A stretch of DNA of 64,000 nt. It comes from Bacilli bacterium (GTDB lineage Bacteria > Bacillota_I > Bacilli_A > ML615J-28 > CAG-313). Each line of letters starts with the position of its first letter. Within the stretch, counting starts at the first letter, position 1. The DNA is taken from positions 1 to 64,000 of the forward strand of contig JAFQPO010000001.1 in assembly GCA_017411715.1 (NCBI GenBank), in the 5' to 3' direction. Below, piece by piece: positions 56,401 through 64,000 of this stretch. The translations under genes and the position numbers were made by a program. The notes beneath the pieces were generated by a model. It did no database searches. It was not told the DNA's origin and saw only the letters and a program-made list of their open reading frames with translations.

Positions 56401-59400
56401 AACATTACTTAATACATCACCATATTCAGCTATAAGTCCAGTTGGAATTGTGTAAGTTGGATCAATTTTATTAATTGTAATTGTTAATTCATTTGATGTA
56501 GCAGGGTAATAGTTTTCACTTCCACTAGCACTTACCACTACTTTATAAGTACCAGCATTTTCAAGAATTAATGATGAACTTGTAGTTACATCTCCTAATG
56601 GATCAGTAATTTGATATGTAATTTCACCAATACCTGTTGCTTCACCGAATGATTGTGCTCCATTATAATTTTTATTTAAAGTGATACTATCAGTTTTAAT
56701 TGTTTGTTGGGCTTTATCAACAAAGATTGAAATAGTTGTTGTAGCAGGTAAATAATTATCAGTTTCTTCTGCTTTAATAGTGACACTATAAGTGCCAGCA
56801 TTACAAATTTCACTAGGAGAATAAGTGATATTTGTTATGGCTGTAGCACCACTTATTTGATGAGTTTCACCATCATAAACATAATCAGTTTGTACATTAT
56901 CAACATTTAATGTTTGTGGTGCTTTTGAAATTGTGAATGTAATTTCTATATCACCACAATAATTGTTAACACCAGTAATTTTAATACTACCAGCACCTGC
57001 GTTTGTATTTTCCCCGTAAGAAACTTCATAATCAGTATCTTTTGTTAATAATTGGCCACTTAACAATACTGAATTAACTGAAGGTTTATGAGGATTTCCA
57101 GTGTAAACTAGGCCTGTTAATGAAGATGTGTTAACTGAAGCACTTGATAAATCAAGTGGGTTAATTGTAAATGCTAATGTAACACTACCAGTATAGTTAG
57201 TATCAGTAATTGCAGTTACAATAACACCAGCAGTACCAGCTGCAACATTATCATCATATGAAACATTAAAATGAGTACCTTTAACTAATGTTTCACTTTG
57301 ATGTTCAATTGATACTGTTGGAGTTTTTGCTAGACCTGAATAAGTAGTTTCAGTATATTCTAAAGTAACCATTTCATTAGTTAAAGCTTTTTGTTTAACA
57401 ACTAATGTAGAATTATTAGTAGTAACAGTGTAGTTATCATCATAATGAGCTATATAATTTAATGTAATTGGATAAGTTCCTTGATTTAAGATACCTTCTT
57501 GTACACTATATGAAATTGTTCCTTTTAAAACTGTTACTTCTTCACCATTTACAAGTCCAACCGCTATTAAGCCATATTCTGGCATTGTTTCACGATATAC
57601 CATTTCTAAATCTTTTGCATTTAGTGTTAATGGTGCTTTTTCAATTATGAATGTTGTAGTAATAGTGCCAACATAGAATGTTCCATCACCAGTTACACTA
57701 ACGCTAGCAGTACCAGCATCTACATTTTCATTATAAATAACTGTATAATCAGTATCTTTAATTAATATATTGCTGCCGCCTTCATAATTATAAACAATAT
57801 TTAGAGTAGGTGTTTGTGCTAAGCCATTATATACAACATTATCAATAGCACTAATCATTGAGTTTTGTAATTGTATAGGCTTAATTACAAAGTTAACATT
57901 TTTGCTTCCTTGATAGTTAGTATCGGCTTTAGCAGTAATTGTTAATGTTGCAGTTCCTGGGTTAGTATTATCCGCATAACTATATTCAAAATGAGTACCT
58001 TCAACTAAAGTTTCTCCATTATAAGTGAATACAGTTGTTGGTTCTAACGCAGAGCCTGTATAATTAAGATCCGCAATTGCTTCGTATGTTACATCTGTAT
58101 CGCCTAAATTTTTAGGAGTAATTGTTAAATCACCTTTGATAGTTGTAATATTATAATTATCATTAGTGTATGTTGTATAAATAATATCAACATAATTACC
58201 AGCGTCTACTTTAGTTGTATCATAGAATAATGTAGTTTCTAATAACGTATCATTATGTCCATGTACACTTGCCCAGTTATTTGCAGTTGCTTTTAATGTA
58301 GGAGCAACACCATAAACAGTTGTTAAATCATTAATAGTGATAGTTAAATCACGCTTAGTAATTACTAAATCACCTTTAACAATTTCAATTGTATAGTTAT
58401 TATTTTCATAAGTTGAAGTAATAACTTCACTATATGTATTAACATCAACTAAACTTTGATCATATGTTACTGTACCATTTAAAAGTGTATCAGTATCAGT
58501 GTATTCCCATCCACTTGCACTAGCAGATAGATTTGGTGTTTCACCATAAATGCATGAAGCATCATTTGTTGTGATTGTTAAGGCTTTTTTGTTAATTGTG
58601 ACAACAATATCTTCAGTATTAGTTGTCGTTTCATTACCATCAGTTGCGTTAACATTTAAGCGATATTTTCCGCTTTCAGATACATCTGTAAGCACTAATT
58701 TTGCCTCATCAATATGATGATATTCACTACCAATTTGTGTTGTTGAGTTATCATTATTGACTTTAAACCAAACATATGTAAATGTTAGTCCTACAATTTC
58801 AGCTGGTTCTGTAGTAGGTATAATTTCAACTTTTTCACCATATGTTTTTTCAACTTGTGTGATAGTATTTAATCCATCACTAAAGTTAATATTTAAATTT
58901 TTTAATTTCCATTTAGCTTTTAATGTCATTCCGCCAACATTTGAATAAATACCTGTAACATCTGACATTGAATATGAATATTCATCATTACTCCATTGGT
59001 CTAGTTCATATACACCACTTCTAATTGCTTCAGGTAATGTAAATATATCTCCATATACAACATTAATTGAACCATTAAAAGTAGAATCAACGAATTCAGC
59101 TGGAATTAATTCAGAGTCATTTAAGTCAAATGTTAAAACGTATGTACCATTCCATCTACCAACTGTTTCACCATTTATTTCTTTGATTGAAGATTCATAT
59201 ACGAAATCACTAGTCATTGGAGCGCTATCAGATTGATCATTTAAACTACAAACACTTGCATTTTCTACATTTGCGCCTGCTTCAACTGTTAATTTAACAT
59301 TTTCGTTTGTTGCAGAAGCTGTAAATGTACCTTGTACTGTAGCTGCAGCTTCAATTGTTGTATCAGTGTCAATAACAAGAGTTGCTGATGTTACAACGAG

Positions 59401-62400
59401 ATTACATGTGATTGATGCACTTGTTCCTGTAACTGCCATAGTACCACTTGCTACAGTAACACTGTTTGCCTCAGATAAAATACCAGTTAATTCACCAATT
59501 GCATCTTCAATAACAAAGTCTTGATATGAATTTGTTATTGTAATAGAACCAATTTCAATAGAAAGTAAACCATTATTACCAACTATTTCTGTTGAGTTAG
59601 TAATTACAGTTGAACCACCTTCAGCGATAATTGTATTAACACTATTATTAATACCTGCATCTAATGATGCATTTTCTTTTACTACTAGTTTACCAGTACC
59701 GGTTAAAATACCACTATTGATAAAGCTTTCATAAATATAAGTTGTATGTAAACTATCTTCAATATAACTAGCACCTGTTGAAACATTAATTGTACCAACA
59801 TGAATTGTACCAGATGTATTATTAAGTGTACCATCAACGTTCAACGTTGCAGCAGTACCATTGATTGTACCATTATTGATTAATGATACTCCACTTGGAA
59901 TTGTAATTTCAAATGTATCCAGTGATAAGCTAACGCCATTTAAAATTGTAGCTGATTCATTTAATGTAGTATCTGATAATACTTCAACTGTATCACCACT
60001 ATTTGCAGCGGCAATTGCTTCTTCTAATGTTACATAGACAATATCACCAATTTTAGCATCACCAACAACTACTGATAATTGATAAATTAATGATTGATAA
60101 TTTTCACTTTCTGGCACAATTACCATAACATTGTAAACACCAGGAGTTTTAAAACTATTTTGTGGATACACAAATGCATCATTTTCAGTATGGTTTATTT
60201 CAACATCTAATGTGTGAGTTGAACCATCATGTCCAAAATAAATTACACTACTTAAATCTTTTGAATTAATGGCATCAATTACTGTCAATGCTTTATTAAT
60301 TTCTAAAGTAATTACTTTTGTAGAATTATTGTAATTATCTTGATCAGTTGGAGTGAATGTAATTGCAATATCATAAATGCCAGGTTTACTATATAAATTA
60401 TCATATGTAAGTGTACCTGCAACACTTGCTGATGCAGTTGGTTCAATATTTGAACCAGTATAACTTACAGATTGATAATCAGAAGCTGTAATAATTGTAT
60501 CAGCTTTGTCAATTGTAAAAATGTAAGTACATTCAGCTAAAGCAAAATAATTATTAGTTTCTAAACTACTGTAATGAATACAGTAAGTACCAGCATTTGT
60601 AGGAAGCCCTGATAATTTAGTATCACAAGCTTCACTACTTAGATGGTAATAAACTTCTAAAACAGATTCACTATTGCTAAGTTCCGCAATAGGTCCTAAT
60701 ATAGAACCATTATAAACTTGATTACTAGTATCAACTGTGATTGTTGTTGCTGCGCGGCTAACACTATAACTAATTGATTTTGCAGCAGATTTAAAGTTTT
60801 GAGTTTCTGCAACAAATACAACTAACGTATAATTGCCTGCATTTAGATATTCAATATCTCCAGTATACGAAATTTGTCTTTCATTATTTCCAACAATTTC
60901 ATTAATTGTTGCTAATTGTGGAACATTATGGCTAAGACCATCATATGTAAGAGTTTGTAAAGCAGTTTCCAAATTATCTGTTGTAATAACAGTTTCAGCT
61001 TTTTCAACTGTAACAATAACTTCTTCTGTTACATCGTGATAATTATTATTACCAGATGCGGTAATTTCAATGATGTATTCACCTGCATTTTTAACTTTAA
61101 GTTCTGTTACTTGTTTTCCATTAATCTTGTAACTAATTGTACCAGCAGTATCTGGATTAACACTTGCGCTACCTAAATTAATATCAAATCCATTATAGAT
61201 AAGATTAGTAGTTGTTAAGTTTTTAACAATAGTTTGGGTTGCTTTTTCAATTGTTAATACCGCAACCATATCATCTATTTGATAATAGTTATCAGAATCA
61301 GGAATTATGAAACTAGCCACAACTTCATATACACCTGCATTTATTTGATCATTATTTGTGAATGTTGCCACAACATTAGTAGGTAAAGTACCATTTAATA
61401 CTAATGTATAAGGAGTACCTGTATAAGTATAAGTCATATCATCAAAAGTAACTCCACTCATATCATAAGTAGCTTTATCAATTGTAAGAACTAATACTTT
61501 TTCAGTTTTATTATAATTATCAGATTCAGCACCAATTACTTTTACTTTATAAGTTCCAGCCTTAGTTGGAGCATCTAATAATAAATTGTCTTCACTATCA
61601 TAATATTCATAGCTAATCGCATTAATTGCTGAAGCTCCTGTAACAACACATGGACTATTATTATAAACAAAGTTAGTCTTTACTTCTGTTGTATCAATTG
61701 TTTGTGTAGCTTTATCAATTTCAATTGTTACTTCATTTGAAGTAGCTTTTTCATAATTATTATCTCCACTTGCTGATACTACAACTTTATATGTACCTGC
61801 ATTAATTAATTCTAATGAATTAGTATTAATTACTACGCCATTTTCATTTGTAATCTTATAACTAATTGTTCCAAATCCTACCGCATAACCAAATGATTGA
61901 TAATGTTCATTATAAGTTCCTTCTGTTCTAATATTTGTTAGATCAATAGTTTGGATAGCTTTTTCTACTTTAATTTCAAATACATCTGACCATGGATTGT
62001 AATTATTATCACCAAGAGCAGCAATTTCAACAATGTATGTTCCTGCTTCTTTAAATGATAGAGTATTTGTTGTGACACCATTAATTCTATATGATACATT
62101 TCCAACCGCAATCACATCACTAATAGTATGAGTTGTATCTTTATCATAAGTGAATGTTACATTTAAGTTAGTAGTGTCCACAACTTGATCAATTTTTTGA
62201 ACATCAATTGTTAATTCTTCTACTATTGTTTGATAAATAATTGTATTTGAAGGAGTATATGTCGCATAGAATTTATTTTCTCCAGCATCTCCGACTAAAG
62301 TATTAGCTGGGTCATTCCATGTCCAATTAGTTCCTAATACAACACTTGCTAATGTATCTTTATAGTTTGCAGTTAAACCTGTAGGAAGTACATATAAAGG

Positions 62401-64000
62401 ATCAATAGCTTGTAAAATGATTACTTCAACTTCAACATCTGTTAAAACATTATAATTTACTGTATCAACAGGAGTATAAGTTGCGTATTCTTTAATTTCT
62501 GTATTTAAACTTCTATCAAGTACTAATGATGGATTATTCCATGCATAGTTTTGTGGAAGCTCAATACTTGCTAATGTTGAACCATGAACACCTTCTACTG
62601 TAATAGGAGATAATTCTGGATCAATTTTCTTAACTTTAACATCAAATTCTACTTCTTTATATTTATAGTTAGCTGTTTCATGTGCTACAGCGATTACTTT
62701 ATAATCACCAGCATTTACTAAGATATTATTGTGGAAGACTAATGATGTTTCATTATGATTTAACATAATAGTAGGGAATAATGTTGTATTTACTACTACT
62801 TTACCTTCTTCACTATAATTTGTTTCTAAGTTAGCTGGGATTGTAATTACTGCTTCAGCTTTTTCAATTACTAAGTTTACTGTCTTTTCACTTGCTAAGT
62901 AGTTAGTTGTTTCATTAGCTTTAATTACTACTTGGTAAGTTCCAGCATCAGTTTTTCCATTATTAACATAAGTTAATAATGTTTCATCATGATTTAATGT
63001 AGCAGTAATACTATGTTCTAATTCATCATATACAACTACTAAATCACTTGCTGTAATAATACTTTGTGCTTTGTTTATTACTACTTCTATTTCTACTGCA
63101 CCAGGTTTATATAAATCATTGCCTGCCGCTTCGATAATTACTTTATATGTTCCGGCATTCTTTAATTCTTGAACTGGGTCTAATAATCGATAGCTTATTG
63201 TTCCTTGACCCTCAACACTTGTTAAGTCTAATGTATGAACATTTGTATTATATGTATAAATAGTTTGAATGCTTGATGCATCTATTACTTGATCAGCTTT
63301 ATTAATTGTAACTACAACTTCTGTAGATAAAGCTTCGTTGTAATTGATATTTCCAGATGCTTTCGCGATTACTTTGTATGTTCCAGGAGTAGCTGTTAAT
63401 AACCATTCAAGATTATCTGCTACAACTACATCTGTACTATCTTTTACCACGTATGTGATTGTTCCAATACCTGATGCATATCCTACTGTTTGATATTCTT
63501 TTAAGTATTGTAATGATGTATTAATCATTGTTGTATCAACAACTTGATCAATTGGTTTAACTTTAACATCAAATTCTACTTCTTGATATTTATAGTTAGC
63601 TGTTTCATGGGCTACAGCGATTACTTTATAATCACCAGCATTTACTAAGATATTATTGTGGAAGACTAATGATGTTTCATTATGGTTTAACGAAATAGTA
63701 GGGAATAATGTTGTATTTACTACTATTTTTCCTTCTTCACTATAATTTGTTTCTAAGTTATCTGGGATTGTAATTACTGCTTCAGCTTTTTCTACTACAA
63801 TTGTAACAACTTTAGTTGAACCAGTGTAGTTAGCTGTACCATATGATTTAATTGTTAATTCATAAGTTCCACTTTCAGTAATTTGTGGAAGATTAGAACT
63901 AAATACTATACCATCTAAACTATATTGTAATGCGGTAGAAGCAGTTACTATGCCTAAATCTAAAACATTACCTTCATCATAAACATGACTAGTATTTAAA
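50449..64000 (-). CDS. Giant MBG-repeat surface protein with C-terminal Hint domain (partial)
   Basis: At least 4,516 residues; the frame is open to the right edge, so the true start lies outside and the Met at 63528 is internal. From N to C: many 60-100-residue Ig-like/MBG-type repeats ending in patterns such as AGTYKVxIxAxGxxNY (64000-60070); a beta-helix-like segment of stacked short strands beginning YVTLEEAIAAANSGDTVEV (60060-59150); one Listeria-Bacteroides repeat; further MBG repeats (58900-53100, with four near-identical copies at 54550-55540); a second beta-helix-like segment (53090-51700); two Listeria-Bacteroides repeats (FVGWYFDPDGT, FNGWYTAATGG); and a Hint domain starting CVAAGTLITLADGTKKKVEE (Cys codon 51112-51114) with a block-B His at 50899-50901. 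There is no LPXTG. The predicted role is a self-processing adhesin or surface fibre. Confidence 0.88.
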   Translation of the reverse strand, partial: LNTSHVYDEGNVLDLGIVTASTALQYSLDGIVFSSNLPQITESGTYELTIKSYGTANYTGSTKVVTIVVEKAEAVITIPDNLETNYSEEGKIVVNTTLFPTISLNHNETSLVFHNNILVNAGDYKVIAVAHETANYKYQEVEFDVKVKPIDQVVDTTMINTSLQYLKEYQTVGYASGIGTITYVVKDSTDVVVADNLEWLLTATPGTYKVIAKASGNINYNEALSTEVVVTINKADQVIDASSIQTIYTYNTNVHTLDLTSVEGQGTISYRLLDPVQELKNAGTYKVIIEAAGNDLYKPGAVEIEVVINKAQSIITASDLVVVYDELEHSITATLNHDETLLTYVNNGKTDAGTYQVVIKANETTNYLASEKTVNLVIEKAEAVITIPANLETNYSEEGKVVVNTTLFPTIMLNHNETSLVFHNNILVNAGDYKVIAVAHETANYKYKEVEFDVKVKKIDPELSPITVEGVHGSTLASIELPQNYAWNNPSLVLDRSLNTEIKEYATYTPVDTVNYNVLTDVEVEVIILQAIDPLYVLPTGLTANYKDTLASVVLGTNWTWNDPANTLVGDAGENKFYATYTPSNTIIYQTIVEELTIDVQKIDQVVDTTNLNVTFTYDKDTTHTISDVIAVGNVSYRINGVTTNTLSFKEAGTYIVEIAALGDNNYNPWSDVFEIKVEKAIQTIDLTNIRTEGTYNEHYQSFGYAVGFGTISYKITNENGVVINTNSLELINAGTYKVVVSASGDNNYEKATSNEVTIEIDKATQTIDTTEVKTNFVYNNSPCVVTGASAINAISYEYYDSEDNLLLDAPTKAGTYKVKVIGAESDNYNKTEKVLVLTIDKATYDMSGVTFDDMTYTYTGTPYTLVLNGTLPTNVVATFTNNDQINAGVYEVVASFIIPDSDNYYQIDDMVAVLTIEKATQTIVKNLTTTNLIYNGFDINLGSASVNPDTAGTISYKINGKQVTELKVKNAGEYIIEITASGNNNYHDVTEEVIVTVEKAETVITTDNLETALQTLTYDGLSHNVPQLATINEIVGNNERQISYTGDIEYLNAGNYTLVVFVAETQNFKSAAKSISYSVSRAATTITVDTSNQVYNGSILGPIAELSNSESVLEVYYHLSSEACDTKLSGLPTNAGTYCIHYSSLETNNYFALAECTYIFTIDKADTIITASDYQSVSYTGSNIEPTASASVAGTLTYDNLYSKPGIYDIAITFTPTDQDNYNNSTKVITLEINKALTVIDAINSKDLSSVIYFGHDGSTHTLDVEINHTENDAFVYPQNSFKTPGVYNVMVIVPESENYQSLIYQLSVVVGDAKIGDIVYVTLEEAIAAANSGDTVEVLSDTTLNESATILNGVSLSLDTFEITIPSGVSLINNGTINGTAATLNVDGTLNNTSGTIHVGTINVSTGASYIEDSLHTTYIYESFINSGILTGTGKLVVKENASLDAGINNSVNTIIAEGGSTVITNSTEIVGNNGLLSIEIGSITITNSYQDFVIEDAIGELTGILSEANSVTVASGTMAVTGTSASITCNLVVTSATLVIDTDTTIEAAATVQGTFTASATNENVKLTVEAGANVENASVCSLNDQSDSAPMTSDFVYESSIKEINGETVGRWNGTYVLTFDLNDSELIPAEFVDSTFNGSINVVYGDIFTLPEAIRSGVYELDQWSNDEYSYSMSDVTGIYSNVGGMTLKAKWKLKNLNINFSDGLNTITQVEKTYGEKVEIIPTTEPAEIVGLTFTYVWFKVNNDNSTTQIGSEYHHIDEAKLVLTDVSESGKYRLNVNATDGNETTTNTEDIVVTINKKALTITTNDASCIYGETPNLSASASGWEYTDTDTLLNGTVTYDQSLVDVNTYSEVITSTYENNNYTIEIVKGDLVITKRDLTITINDLTTVYGVAPTLKATANNWASVHGHNDTLLETTLFYDTTKVDAGNYVDIIYTTYTNDNYNITTIKGDLTITPKNLGDTDVTYEAIADLNYTGSALEPTTVFTYNGETLVEGTHFEYSYADNTNPGTATLTITAKADTNYQGSKNVNFVIKPIQLQNSMISAIDNVVYNGLAQTPTLNIVYNYEGGSNILIKDTDYTVIYNENVDAGTASVSVTGDGTFYVGTITTTFIIEKAPLTLNAKDLEMVYRETMPEYGLIAVGLVNGEEVTVLKGTISYSVQEGILNQGTYPITLNYIAHYDDNYTVTTNNSTLVVKQKALTNEMVTLEYTETTYSGLAKTPTVSIEHQSETLVKGTHFNVSYDDNVAAGTAGVIVTAITDTNYTGSVTLAFTINPLDLSSASVNTSSLTGLVYTGNPHKPSVNSVLLSGQLLTKDTDYEVSYGENTNAGAGSIKITGVNNYCGDIEITFTISKAPQTLNVDNVQTDYVYDGETHQISGATAITNITYSPSEICNAGTYSVTIKAEETDNYLPATTTISIFVDKAQQTIKTDSITLNKNYNGAQSFGEATGIGEITYQITDPLGDVTTSSSLILENAGTYKVVVSASGSENYYPATSNELTITINKIDPTYTIPTGLIAEYGDVLSNVTLPLGFSWQDGTINLTTLGVNTFYATFTPSDTVNYNIKEDIEVSVTVVPHVEFTYNETQTTVYTGNPIEPVYSVEVVGHPSIIPAINTYYRVNGTTDEFTSGLPTNSGTYEVKLEVVATSEYAAKTVTLVQTIEKAQGVITASDINTVYDGEYHSIVATLNNTEQELVYTNNNNNKDVNAYTITISVDESDNYLGASITRSITITKATLTATADNKTKVYGEVNPELTVTITGFKGTDTKASLGLTIVASTIANENSNAGSYVIKLEEVTEPTNYTIDYVDGTLTVNKAALTLSVANASKVYGEANPTFPVTVTGFKGNDETTLGLTLEAITTAEQYSNVGEYPITITSVGTLTNYEVSYNDAVLTVTKAALTLSVANTSKVYGEANPTFPVTATGFKGTDNETTLGLTLEAITTAEQYSNVGEYPITITNVGTLTNYEVSYNDAVLTVTKAALTLSVANASKVYGEANPTFPVTATGFKGNDETTLGLTLEATTTAEQYSNVGEYPITITSVGTLTNYEVSYNDAVLTVTKAALTLSVVNASKVYGEANPTFPVTATGFKGTDNETTLGLILKATTTAEQYSNVGEYQITITNVGTLTNYEVSYSNATLTVAKAILTLTPNHYEYTYGDVINTSSLGYTYSGFVGDDTIDNVIITPEIKVVPETLDMVNAGEYNLVFTSSYSADNYEIVCNTNTIKINPKGLSATISNADYTSGDVFTGFVVTYTGFINGDTESVLNTENITFEFFKNGVSVGTDLPISPGTYTVKLAENNGIEALNYAVTESNVATLIVDAPPFDVSAIEFKLEYIYDGTEHFAEIISEVPSYIEVIWTNNGLTEVGSKTVTCTIKNGDIVLAEYSKELIVRKSVVTITVEDKSVVYGEDFTPVITAISENGVDITEQVLPDIKCQYFNAATYPQSTVKPTNVGTYEIIITLDNTNYDATITNGTLTIGKATYDMSSVVFDDNSTTYTGLPQSLTATNLPAGVTATYTNATNAGTHTITATFAGDADNYNSIADMTAELTILPAPLTVTAANTIRKYGEPNSFTATYTGFVNGETADTVFSGQTLSYTTSATQTSQPGYYSVTPTGLTSTNYSIEYVAGELSVAAVYKQSDGTLYVTINDAFENPTSGDVYIVIAGGFTHSNGTKIPYLTTTITSDLVIPSGVTLKLPYVGEEITGTDTAGPSEFSDQTAARVAANLKTSITVADDVTIDVIGTLQIGGLAGPAYQYVAGGTVGGYAQILMGANSTMNVTGTVHCTGYIKETSLNNGSLVDHTSGTISIPFVVYDFCGGTNTSVTYVGGKITPFSEYDLPNIQTIFKIHYGANLIGYCDLYAQDKHNTTTTSMVGSSSSVINLTSSDSYIESKYTPEVFGYTTSKGITTLKIYGNANLGSMTMSVMGQTVDTKTVLFGVSYRYQVELYDGTFTMDQKVKLYPGATVKVGETSTLNISGQISLYTKFDDDVVFASRKYPAGYPAARIDVAGKVNITGTFGGLITPISDNAQLIISDSAVLTITSSEGDSGSASSASVMTQLLLGALGDVKQFYVERHKIVEVAKGRVKTENDTRIENIYSGTYYSLDNGWYAANGHLKYDANGGTPLSIADGSNFTIGVNGHTIVSSDLTTTVVTQDGYEFVGWYFDPDGTDGNQALGAVVYNTTTLYAKWEKLPDIISVRVTFDPQSGFFDANQVVTDTKNYNDYVYPSTVSGGYAMPTVTREGYTFNGWYTAATGGTKIEKLTDDFLTQYQNGSVTLYAQWTQNTSSGGCVAAGTLITLADGTKKKVEELTTDDMLLVFNHETGQLEAANIIFIDSENWTDYEVVNLEFSDGTIVKVIYEHGFYDLALNKYVYIDANNFNDYLGHQFVNESLQSVTLVNAFITTEYTCAYSPVTVYHLNYFTEGLLSMPGGIEGLFNIFEFDENMKIDEELMKQDIEKYGLYTYEDFAEHVPYEVYMAFPAAFFKVSVGKGYITWDEIIVLIDRYLSKMV
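50452..51114 (-). other. Hint (hedgehog/intein) autoprocessing domain plus C-terminal extension
   Basis: The last 221 residues of the giant protein. Hint hallmarks seen: the N-terminal nucleophile Cys after SSGG, block A GTLITLADGTKKKVEEL, the DxxL turn (TTDDMLLVFNHETGQ), the block-B His in VKVIYEHGFYD and a late YHLNYFTEG strand. The terminal HN plus nucleophile needed for protein splicing is not seen, so cleavage without ligation, as in Hedgehog proteins, is more likely. About 80 further residues (from PGGIEGLFNIFEFDE to the end) form a separate acidic, helical extension. Confidence 0.82.
54550..55545 (-). repeat. Four near-identical tandem MBG repeats inside the giant gene
   Basis: Four consecutive coding repeats with periods of 246, 243 and 246 bases (the same ACTTCATA site at about 54600, 54846, 55089 and 55335). 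Each encodes about 82 residues of the type SKVYGEANPTFPVTATGFKG ... TNYEVSYNDAVLTVTKA. The 3-base difference is one codon (TDNETT versus NDETT). They are far more similar to each other than to flanking repeats, which shows recent duplication or gene conversion. Confidence 0.9.
62641..63807 (-). repeat. Near-identical repeat copies 927 bases apart in the giant gene
   Basis: The stretch from 62641 to about 62880 is repeated almost base for base from 63568 to about 63807 (encoding NAGDYKVIAVAHETANYKY and NLETNYSEEGK). The offset is 927 bases, 309 codons, suggesting duplication of a multi-domain block. Confidence 0.85.

Noticed and set aside
50449-63528. Complete gene starting at the Met at 63528
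   Set aside because: The same frame continues without a stop to base 64000 with clear repeat homology and there is no ribosome-binding site at 63528, so the gene is partial.

Overview
The window is an AT-rich bacterial chromosome segment. All 42 genes I can support lie on the minus strand, so the map reads from right to left in the direction of transcription. The gene content and order cysS-mrnC-rlmB-sigH-rpmG-secE-nusG / rplK-rplA-rplJ-rplL / a ybxB-like methyltransferase / rpoB-rpoC, with trmR-trhP1-trhP2 and greA nearby, match the low-GC Bacillota (Bacillus-like) arrangement. TGA behaves as a stop (for example at 38225-38227), so this is not a UGA-Trp mycoplasma. Huge surface proteins made of MBG-like, Listeria-Bacteroides (InlB B-repeat) and BspA-type LRR modules suggest a host-associated, probably gut, member of the Bacilli/Erysipelotrichia/RF39-like lineages. 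That placement is inference; there is no rRNA in the window.

Layout by coordinate. 104-7536: a defence-type accessory island with an HD-domain phosphohydrolase plus a small partner gene, a Gabija pair (gajA/gajB), a small orphan ORF and an FRG-domain protein. 7707-14461: a housekeeping operon priA-fmt-pgpA-sdaA-rlmD, whose PriA has lost its recognisable ATPase motifs. 14603-25358: rpoB-rpoC, a ybxB-like methyltransferase and the L11-L1-L10-L7/L12 genes, with an L10 leader. 25575-32038: a YccF-domain membrane protein, nusG-secE-rpmG, sigH-rlmB-mrnC-cysS, and rplM-rpsI behind a structured leader. 32265-39118: a lipoprotein and a 1,987-residue secreted lipase-like multidomain protein, overlapping by 4 bases. 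39467-43665: greA-mtnN-metG-YitT operon. 43741-46382: trmR-trhP1-trhP2, a tRNA wobble-uridine modification operon. 46559-49604: an operon encoding an ECF-type sigma factor, a one-pass membrane protein and a secreted metzincin-type metalloprotease. 49910-50323: a CBS-pair protein. 50449-64000: the C-terminal 4,516 residues of a giant extracellular repeat protein that runs off the right edge and ends in a Hint (hedgehog/intein) autoprocessing domain instead of a sortase signal.

Transcription units are unusually readable. Many operons have a TTGACA/TATAAT-type promoter with 17-bp spacing and a clear hairpin-plus-T-run terminator. The points most worth a second look are the Hint-terminated giant surface protein, the sigma factor/membrane protein/metalloprotease operon, the PriA with degenerate Walker motifs, the lipoprotein/lipase surface pair, and the small-protein/HD gene pair beside Gabija. 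Start codons for rlmD, rpoC, rpoB, rplJ, rplK, rlmB, cysS, trmR and the lipoprotein were moved inward from the longest possible frame on the basis of Shine-Dalgarno position and family N-termini.
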